This document shows, in pieces, positions 56,792 through 64,000 of a stretch of 64,000 nucleotides of DNA (positions within the stretch are counted from its first letter, which is position 1; the number at the start of each line of letters is the position of its first letter). Origin of the DNA: Kondoa malvinella (Eukaryota > Basidiomycota > Agaricostilbomycetes > Agaricostilbales > Kondoaceae); NCBI GenBank assembly GCA_039545315.1, contig BCIM01000002.1, positions 1,515,369 through 1,579,368 of the forward strand, read 5' to 3'. Both the position numbers and the translations under genes were made by a program. The notes under the pieces are model-generated. The model was not told the origin of the DNA, made no database searches, and saw only the letters and a program-made list of their open reading frames with translations.

Positions 56792-59700
56792 TCAACGGGT
56801 AGCGAAGATCTTTGGGTGTTTGGCCATCCACAAACGGCATTGCTTCCCATAGCGATACATTGGCTTTGCATCTACAATCAGCGAAAGGTTAAGCTGAATT
56901 CGACGAGGAAACTTACGATCGCGAAAAGCAAGGTAGCAAACTGAACCCCGCACAGAACAGACATGATGTATGTCCTAGACAATTACGAGGGAGACTTGAG
57001 TGAACCGAGATTGTACTGAGCAGACTGCAGACTTACGTAGTGTTGGATTGGACCCAACCACCGACCTGCGTACGAGCATGAGTATTGAATCTGAAAATAG
57101 GGGCTATAACATACAAATTGAACAAAGCCAAAGATGAGAACACCCTTGGTGAGGTTGACCGCGGCAAAGGCTACCCAACGGTGTGTAAACTAAGCGAAGT
57201 GATGTTGCAGCGTTGCTCACCTTCTGGACCGCAGTCACGATGAACTTCGTTGATGTACACAACACTGGCATAGGATCAGCAATCAAGTCGAGGGCGCTTG
57301 CTGAGCAAGGTATCGGCATACATGGCTGTGAAAAATAGACCACTTCCGACTAGTGTCAAGCTTGGGGCTCAGTAGTGCAATCAGAGTCAGACGGAACTTT
57401 GCTTACACTGTCAAACGGTATGGACGTGGTGAGGAAAAATCAAATAGCAATCGAGTTCAGGTACGTACGTTGATCAGTCCGAAGAAAAAGGCCGGACCAA
57501 TCCAATGGCTCTGCAATTGTTGACTTATTAGTGCGATCTTTGAGTTGGCAGGCACGACTGACATAATCTGTGGAAGTGAAACCAGCCCAACCTGCATAAG
57601 CAGCCACTGCAACGACTCCGCCCGGGAGAATCAAGATGAGACGGAATCTGACATTAGTTTTATGTGTTAGCCGTCTTACAGCGTGCGATTAGCATGAACA
57701 TTACTCGGGTTCAAAGATGCCAGCGTTACGACGTGCTAAGTAAATGGATACGCCCCGTTCAATGAATGTACGGACAAAAAGGGAGCCTTTGAACTGACCA
57801 GCAAACACGGTGAACCAATCGATGAGGGGTCCTGCTACGAAGACGGCAACAATAAAGCCTGCAGAACCGTCAGCTATTCTAGTATCTGTAGTCGGGACAC
57901 CAATACTGACCAATAAGAGGCGCGATGTTCATCAGTCCGGTTTGCGTAGCATTAAATAGGAGGGGCGGCTTGGCGAAGATCACGGCTTAACAGGACGTCA
58001 GCATCCATTGCCATTCAGAAAAATATCTCTTACATGAGACCGTTGACAGGATCACAGACCAACATTGACCAAATGCGAGAATGGAAAAGGTTGTAAGAAC
58101 CACAGGGGACAAGCACATGGGTCTATGCAAGATCATCAGAACAGGTCTTTATGATGCTAAGCGCAACGCACATAATGCTCCAGGCGATGCTTGCTATGCT
58201 CTTGGGATTCTTAAAGCTTGAATAGCACGATCAGCCGAACATGCACATGCAATCTCACACGACGTACCCAGACCAAGGCTTGAGCTCGGAGACGTATGAA
58301 TGCTTACGCCCGTAATTTGGTGCAAAAGTGGCGCGCTTCTCAAGATGCCCAATGGTTTCTGTCTCTGTCACGACGCCTTTAGGTTGATCAGGCGACTTGA
58401 GTTCCATATCGTCTCTGTGGATGGCGGTTCCGACCTGGCCGTTGTCGTTCCGGTACGTCTCAGGCCGCTGTGGCACACGGTTAACACAGAAGAATCCTTA
58501 AGATGATGTGGTGTTGCACTCACCAGATACTTGGTTTCGGGCATGAAAAAGAACACCCCGAAGAAGCCAACAACCAGAGCAATGTCCATCTGTTGCAAAA
58601 CCGTTAGTGATACCGTACCTGCGGATACACGTTTGGACGCAACAAACAATCCAGTAACATCATTCCCATCCAAGAGATGGAGAAGAAATAATGTAGCCGT
58701 TGACCACTGTATGACACTGAAAGTCAGCGAGGTGATCAATAATTTGGCTGGAATTCATCTACGAGAGGCGCAAACGACTCCAGCTTGAATCATGAAAGAC
58801 TGTTCGTGACGGGGCCATCAGACACGTCCGACATGTACAGGTATTACTGACCCAAATCGTAATGCGAAAGCCGCCTGGTGTGTGGATTGTTCAGGCTCAT
58901 ATCACCGAGAGAAGAGAAATCACGTACGTTCATGGACAAAAAACATGTCTGCCAGAAGAAGTTCGCAATGAAAAGCTTCATAACGAAAGAACACGGACCA
59001 TTGATCTGGTTAGTGACAAGAGCCTCGAATCTGACATGTAGAGATGAGCGGTCTATTGATGACAAGACTGTAAACCTACGGAGCAATGCCTGGGAAGACC
59101 GATTTCAGAAGGAATGGCTCAAAGATTGAGACGGCCTACCTAATCCTTGCAGAACCCGAGACCTGATCCAGGAATTGACGTTGCCCTTGCAAAGAGGAGC
59201 CCAGATCCCGCCAGCGATCATAAAGATTACAGCCGCAAGCATGACTGGGCGTCGACCGTACTTTTGCCCGAAGACAGCCGCTAGCCCGACATAACATCGA
59301 GATGAGCGATCGGACTTTAACAAAGCGCATAGGACTTACAGAAACCCATAGAGATACCAATCATTAAGATGCCATACCCGTTAGCACCTGTTGATACATC
59401 GTTCAGGCGACCGTTCCTGAGAAATTTGGTGGCAGACGAACCCGCAATTCGGTCAATGCTTACACCCCATTCTTGCGAAATTTGTAAGAAGCCGGATGCT
59501 AGAATAGGCTGCTTTGCGGTAAGTACTGACGAGAGCCCTATAGAAAGCCGAATGACGTACTCCAACACCGCCGGCCAGACCACACTGTTAAACTCAGGTG
59601 AGTATGCACCCGAAAAGAATGCAAACCTAAGAGCTACCATATACATTGACACCCTGCATTGTGGTCAGTATTTCCAAAGAGGCATGCTTGAGTGTTAATA

Positions 59701-60219
59701 CCAGAACAACGCCTCTTTTTTCCACCCTGCAACAGGCTTCAGCATAGCACAGCACATAAAAGAACGAACGTACTGGGCCAGTTGTAAGGACTATACGCTT
59801 CAGTGAGCAGTGCTGTAGCAAAAATCACGACTGGCTTACTCGTTTGGGTCATCAGTAGGTCTGCCCAGTCACGTCAAACATCAGTATACAATGTCTACAA
59901 TGTATGCTTTGAATTTGACTAACTGGGGAACCAAAACAATATGGGCATTCCTTCCAGTACCTTTCTTGAGTTGCGTGTGATCGACGTCGCCTGCAAAAAG
60001 CACATCAGCGCGAACGTCTCTACGTACGGCAAGCCTCACGATGTTCGTCTTTGTGAAGATCGTCAAGTCTGCGCAACCATTACACATATATAGCAGTGCT
60101 CGACGACATAGCTCACAGAGCTGTGCCCGGTACGTGAGCATCCCTATCTCGCGGTCAGTCACACCAATCTTGAACAGAGAGGGCCAGACTCACTGTGTGT
60201 CTTTTACGCCGAAACCCAT
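56792..60219 (-). CDS. MFS permease, many short exons
   Basis: A minus-strand major facilitator gene from ATG 60219 to TGA 56792. The spliced N-terminus reads MGFGVKDTQDAHVPGTALLD, then KKGTGRNAHIVLVPQP, DDPNDPYNWPRWKKEALFW, matching fungal drug/organic-acid permeases of the DHA1-like group that start with a HVPGTxxL and DPxNWPRW pattern. Later pieces include ILASGFLQISQEWGVS, GQKYGRRPVMLAAVIFMIAG (motif A), NSWIRSRVLQGLG, FMPETKYL, IVAVFVAGPLIDWF, a second-half block VVYINEVHRDCGPEAFAAVN, RWLGPIQHY and a C-terminal AIPMYRYGKQCRLWMAKHP. I resolved only the two ends exon by exon; the middle is given as one span. Substrate is unknown. In context it could export or import the product of neighbouring enzymes. 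Confidence 0.8.
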
Positions 60220-61533
60220 GTTTGAAGCAGTCCGATAGAGAATAGTCTACCTTGGAGGCCCGCTGCGAGTGCTCCAGGACCACAGTAAAAGCGGGGCAAA
60301 CCTCTGCTACAAGTGAGGGGGATTCGCGAACCTCCGGCAAGGGGTCGGACTGGCCGCAGTACGCCCATTTGGAGAGGAGTAGAAATAGTATTTCTAGCCA
60401 GCGTTGCGGAAGCGCCTGGCTGCTTAAGTCCGAGCAAAAGATGTGGGAGAATCACGTCACCGCCGTGTCCAGCACATACAGAGATACAACGGTTCGTCAC
60501 AACCAAGCGCTTCTGATGCTCCGTGGAATGTGACTGACCTTGATACTGCGCTCAAAAGGAAACGGGTGTATAGTTGGCAATAGCCGCGTCTTCGAAATTG
60601 AAGATTGGATGGAAAAGAATCAAAAGGAATGGATGGGCGAGTTTATGGTCGATTTACTCAAGATCAGACCGGATGTAGACGCAAGCGTTTGGAACTTTGA
60701 CAGCATTTAGGTACTCGCTTGTATTTTTCAGTGCTAGGTCATCTTTTTGTATTCTGAATTGGATCGAAGGTGCTGTGACGATCTCACATTGTACAGTACA
60801 AACGGATTTGACAGTTGCACTACTCTGGAGAAGTGGGCGAGTCATCAATCACAGGAGCAAAGAGTATTCGATCAGCTTTGACGCAACATTCTTGAGACAT
60901 GATCCAGACGCGGATTCGCTATTGAGGCGCTTCTTGAAGATAGCCGTCGTGCTCTAAGCGCTTCATATACCATTGGCGTAGGCTAAGCAGGCGGCGACCA
61001 GATTGCACGTCTGTGTCTTCTGCCCAACGCTGCAGGCCCTTCCAAGCGCCAAAAGCCAAGCAATGCGAGCTCTTTCAATCCAGCTTGAATACAGAGTAGT
61101 ACGAAATAGCGAGCAGAACTTGACACAACAACAAACAAGCGTTTCCAGGCGGTCGAGGCGAATGCGCAGGAAATCAGATGAAATGAATCGTTTTGCATGA
61201 GTCAAGCAGTCCTTCCAAGTCTGTGTGTTGCTCTGTGTGCTGCGCGAGGCGCTGAACCCCAAGAGAAGCGAAATTGGCCATGACAAACACTATCGAGATG
61301 TGCCGCCTGAAGGTCTCATCTGTTTAGAGTTCTGCTGTGTTCCAAGATCTGTTGCCGTCCAAATAGTCTAACTTGTCTGGCTTGAAGATCAAACAGGCAC
61401 GTCGCCGACTTGGAACAAGCGTCAAACATCCTGCTTGTCAAACGGACAAGACGATCTCCTAGAATCGTGTACAATGCATTGAGACCTTACGACATATAGA
61501 ACCCGTAGTCGGCGACAGCGCAGCCCGTACTTT
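60220..61533 (+). other. Intergenic region with one possible exon
   Basis: About 1.3 kb between the MFS and dehydrogenase genes. A frame at 60535..60710 reads GNSRVFEIEDWMEKNQKEWM and VDLLKIRPDVDASVWNFDSI before a stop; composition looks protein-like and an acceptor AG at about 60557 is possible, but no upstream exon was found. It may be the last exon of a decayed gene. The rest shows nothing I can name. Confidence 0.3.
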
Positions 61534-63020
61534 TCAAGCGCTGTCGAACTTCGACTTGAAAGCAGCTTGCCGCTCTCGCAGATACATGCCTCCGTCGTTG
61601 GGTCGGCCTCCGATGAAGTCGACGGTCAGCTTGTACAGATCGTTCTTGAGAATAATGTCCTTCTGCTTGATCAGGTCGCCAAGGTCTTCCTCGCAATCCA
61701 GATAGCGACCTCTCTAATGCACGGGAAGTACATTAGCGCAATGCCTGCCTGCAACGCTTGCGTACTGACCATAAAATCGTTCGTTGCCCCGCTAGAGAGG
61801 TAGACACAGGTAGAAGCGCATACATCTGCCGACGTTTTGAAATGCTTCTGTGGACCAAAGCAGTGTCAATGGGGAGCTATGCAATGCCGCAGAAGCGTAC
61901 GATAGCATGCGACATGAACTCGCGCTGCTCTGGATGCGCTTTCAGCAAACTCGTCGGTTCCGGTCGACCCTTTTGTTGCGACACTGAGGCGGTAACATGA
62001 GCGAGCTGGACTTAGTCCCTGCTACGAGTCTGCAGACTGACTGTTTGAAACCACTCCTCCTGGGTGCAAAGCGATGCAGAACACATTTTCCATGCCCTCG
62101 TTTCGATCAATTTCCTCTTGAATGCAGCCAACCATGCGAATGACGGCGCACTTGCTCACATTGTAGGCAACGGTAAACGGATAATCAATCGTGCCCGACC
62201 TGGAAGCGAGGTTGAGCGAGTAGCCTTCCTTGCGTTGATGGAACAGAGGCTGGATCAAAGAGTTGAAGTACTGAGAGACAAGATCGCAAGCTTATCAGCC
62301 AAAGAAGCCACAGAACGTCTTGGGCTCAACAAAAGTCTCCGAGGGTCTCTGGAAAGCTTGTGCTGAGCCGCAAGGACGCTGCTACGAACTCACCATTGGA
62401 CCGTTAATATTGATGGCCATGATTCGTTCGAACGTGTCGACTTCTCCATCTCTGAACTGCATGAGCACAGCATCTTCAGTCATGCAACAAGAGAGAAAGA
62501 GAGAAAGAGAGAGAGAGAGAGAAAGAGACACTCACCAAAGCAGCGTGACTGATGCCAGCGCAATTGACGAAAGTGTGGATTGGTCCGAGATCAGTCTCGA
62601 CCTTATCCACAAAGGCTTTGCAGTCTTCAAACTTGGTCTGATCGCAGCTGGCGGTGAGGATCTGACTGGCGCCAGCCTTTTGACAAACTTCGACAGTGTC
62701 TTGCAAGTCCTCTTGTCGCCTGTCGCACAGGGCTAATTTGGCACCTGTGACTGCGAAAGCTTTACTGATGGCTGTCCCGATGGTGCCGCAGGCTCCAGTC
62801 ACGCAGACGACGCGGTTCTGCCATTGGCCTTTGAATTGCAAAGGGTCGCTAGCCAGCCGGGCACAAAGCTTAGCACTGCATCAGACGAACGCAAGAGAGG
62901 AAGCAAGACACACATCAAGTCGTAGACTTCACCACGGAGCTGCGCTGGCTCGCCAGGCGTATTCTTCGTTGCTCCCTCTGCGAAGCCCTTCACGAAAACA
63001 TCCTTTGTCGAGATGGGCAT
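61534..63020 (-). CDS. Short-chain dehydrogenase/reductase
   Basis: Minus-strand gene from ATG 63020 to TGA 61534, with introns at 62876..62913 and others. The first exon encodes MPISTKDVFVKGFAEGATK; then comes a classical SDR: NRVVCVTGACGTIGTAISKA (cofactor glycines), LALCDRRQEDL, GPIHTFVNCAG, then MAINING, the active YNVSK in TVAYNVSKCAVIRMVG, and FCIALHPGGVV. The C-terminal part runs GRYLDCEEDLGDLIKQKD, KLTVDFIGGRPNDGGMYLRE and ends KFDSA. The longer C-terminus resembles fungal SDRs of secondary or aromatic metabolism, but the substrate is unknown. I did not resolve every exon in 61600-62020. An intron carries a GA-rich microsatellite. Divergent from the beta-lactamase-like gene, with 344 bp between them. 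Confidence 0.85.
62487..62530. repeat. GA-rich microsatellite in an SDR intron
   Basis: Runs of gagaaa and gagaga on the plus strand, forming the polypyrimidine tract of an intron on the minus strand. The length is probably variable. Confidence 0.8.
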
Positions 63021-63364
63021 CTTTGCAAGCGGAATTGAGCTACAGGCGGTCTTCGTTCGTCCAGCCTATTAGCCATCGCGAAGAGCTCGGCAACGCGCTT
63101 GCCATCAAGTGAGGGCTCAGTCGTTCATTTGGCAAGAAAAGCGACATGTTATCTGCGGGCCGGCTCTATTGGTGCTGCAAGATGCTTTGGAACGCTCGGC
63201 AACTGCCTATACTAGCGTTGCGATTGGCTCGGTATAGCAAATACATCTCAAAGGTCGTACACTAGTCGCTCAAACAAGGCAAATACACTGTAAGTTTGGC
63301 ATGTCAAAAGCTTCACACACTAGTACACATACTCACTCTCCGCTCAAGGCAATCCTTACCAAGC

Positions 63365-64000
63365 ATGATTGACGAAAAACACCCTGGTTTCGACATTGAC
63401 TCGCTGAAGCGCTTGCAGGCATCTATCGAGAAGGACATTGCCGAAGGACTCTACCATGGGGCCAGTCTCATCGTCTCTAGAGGCGGTAGGGTCGCAATGG
63501 ACGTCCAACTCGGCTACAGTCACAAGCAGAGCCAGCGCAAGACCGCCGCGGACGATGTCTACTGGCTCTTCTCCCTCACGAAAGCCTTCACCCACACTCT
63601 GGTCTTGCAAGCCGTCGAGCGCGGCCAAATGTCTTTCACCGATCGAGTTGTCGACTGGATCCCCGAGTTCATTGGCGAAGATCGGTTTCGACAGGTCAAG
63701 AAGGAGAAGGTCAGCCTCGTTCACTTGCTCTCCCATCGCGCTGGTCTGGTCACTACGCCGACGCCGCTTCCTTACGAAGAGCTCGGCAGCCTGGACAATG
63801 TCATCAAAGCCATTTGCCAATTGGATGTCGTTGGTAATCCTGGTCAGTCACTCGCGAGCAAGCTCAGCCGTCTTGCCTCGAGATGCTCATTGATCTTTGT
63901 GCTCCTTTCCACAGGCGGAGAGGTCGAATACTCGCCAACCTTGAACCACGCTCTCATGGGTGAAATGGTCCGGAGAGCGACAGGCGCCTCGTCCTTCACT
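63365..64000 (+). CDS. Beta-lactamase-like serine hydrolase (partial, 3' end beyond window)
   Basis: Exon 1 is 63365..63842, then an intron 63843..63914 and exon 2 from 63915 to the window end. The N-terminal half of a class C beta-lactamase/esterase fold is visible: GLYHGASLIVSRGGRVAMDV, then VYWLFSLTKAFTHTLVLQAV with the SxxK nucleophile Ser near residue 70, GQMSFTDRVVDWIPEF, VSLVHLLSHRAGLVTTP, and EYSPTLNHALMGEMV, where the Tyr-x-x-Asn-like element of the second motif lies. In fungi such proteins are usually esterases or transesterases, including the acyltransferase that finishes lovastatin-type molecules. The adjacent SDR, MFS and acyltransferase genes make a metabolic cluster conceivable. 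Confidence 0.88.
   Translation, partial: MIDEKHPGFDIDSLKRLQASIEKDIAEGLYHGASLIVSRGGRVAMDVQLGYSHKQSQRKTAADDVYWLFSLTKAFTHTLVLQAVERGQMSFTDRVVDWIPEFIGEDRFRQVKKEKVSLVHLLSHRAGLVTTPTPLPYEELGSLDNVIKAICQLDVVGNPGQSLASKLSRLASRCSLIFVLLSTGGEVEYSPTLNHALMGEMVRRATGASSFT

Noticed and set aside
1..64000. CRISPR arrays, operons or bacterial origin
   Set aside because: Spliceosomal introns in nearly every gene and fungal protein families exclude a bacterial source, and no regularly spaced repeats exist.

Overview
This window is nuclear DNA of a basidiomycete fungus with a very compact, very intron-dense genome. I infer this from gene content and splice style. Nearly every gene is cut by introns of about 45-60 bp with GT(A/R)NGT-like donors (gttcgt and gtcagt are also common), a CTGAC/CTAAT-like branch site and a short step to AG. 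Several coding exons are only 6-12 nt. Intergenic gaps are usually 50-1300 bp. Species cannot be fixed by eye; a Tremellomycete or other intron-rich basidiomycete is plausible. Gene models were spliced by hand from frame continuity, splice signals and recognised protein families, so exon coordinates are predictions.

Layout. 0-4.2 kb: the 3' end of phosphatidylserine synthase, a two-domain GFA-like zinc protein and a type II membrane O-fucosyltransferase-like protein. 4.2-10.3 kb: two minus-strand F-box paralogues sharing an almost identical block of about 850 bp, with a multi-spanning membrane protein gene between them; the second F-box copy is broken. 11-23.3 kb, all plus strand: ORM/ORMDL sphingolipid regulator, FAL1/eIF4A-III helicase, SAC phosphoinositide phosphatase, CDC25 phosphatase and a COQ3-like methyltransferase. 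23.5-26.7 kb: a truncated sugar-transporter pseudogene, an IAH1-type esterase and a relic of the COQ3 3' end. 26.7-32.3 kb: a conserved fungal protein of unknown function, CENP-C/Mif2, DASH subunit Dad2 and REX4-like exonuclease. 33.3-38.3 kb: a secreted LPMO-like protein followed by a ferric reductase with a phospho-motif repeat island. 38.5-50 kb: an unknown protein, PUS7, SWT1, a medium-chain reductase, a GPAT-like acyltransferase and a PAP2-type membrane phosphatase. 50.2-53.5 kb: the intact sugar transporter (26 predicted exons), parent or partner of the pseudogene at 23.5 kb. 54.7-64 kb looks accessory: a condensation-type acyltransferase, an MFS permease, a short-chain dehydrogenase and a beta-lactamase-like serine hydrolase.

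How parts may fit together. CHO1, ORM, the SAC phosphatase, the GPAT-like protein and the PAP2 protein all touch lipid metabolism but are ordinary dispersed genes. Mif2 and Dad2, both kinetochore proteins, are tail-to-tail neighbours. The LPMO-like protein and the ferric reductase could cooperate in copper or iron handling at the cell surface. The right-hand block could be a small biosynthetic or catabolic cluster. No mobile element, CRISPR array, rRNA or convincing tRNA was seen.
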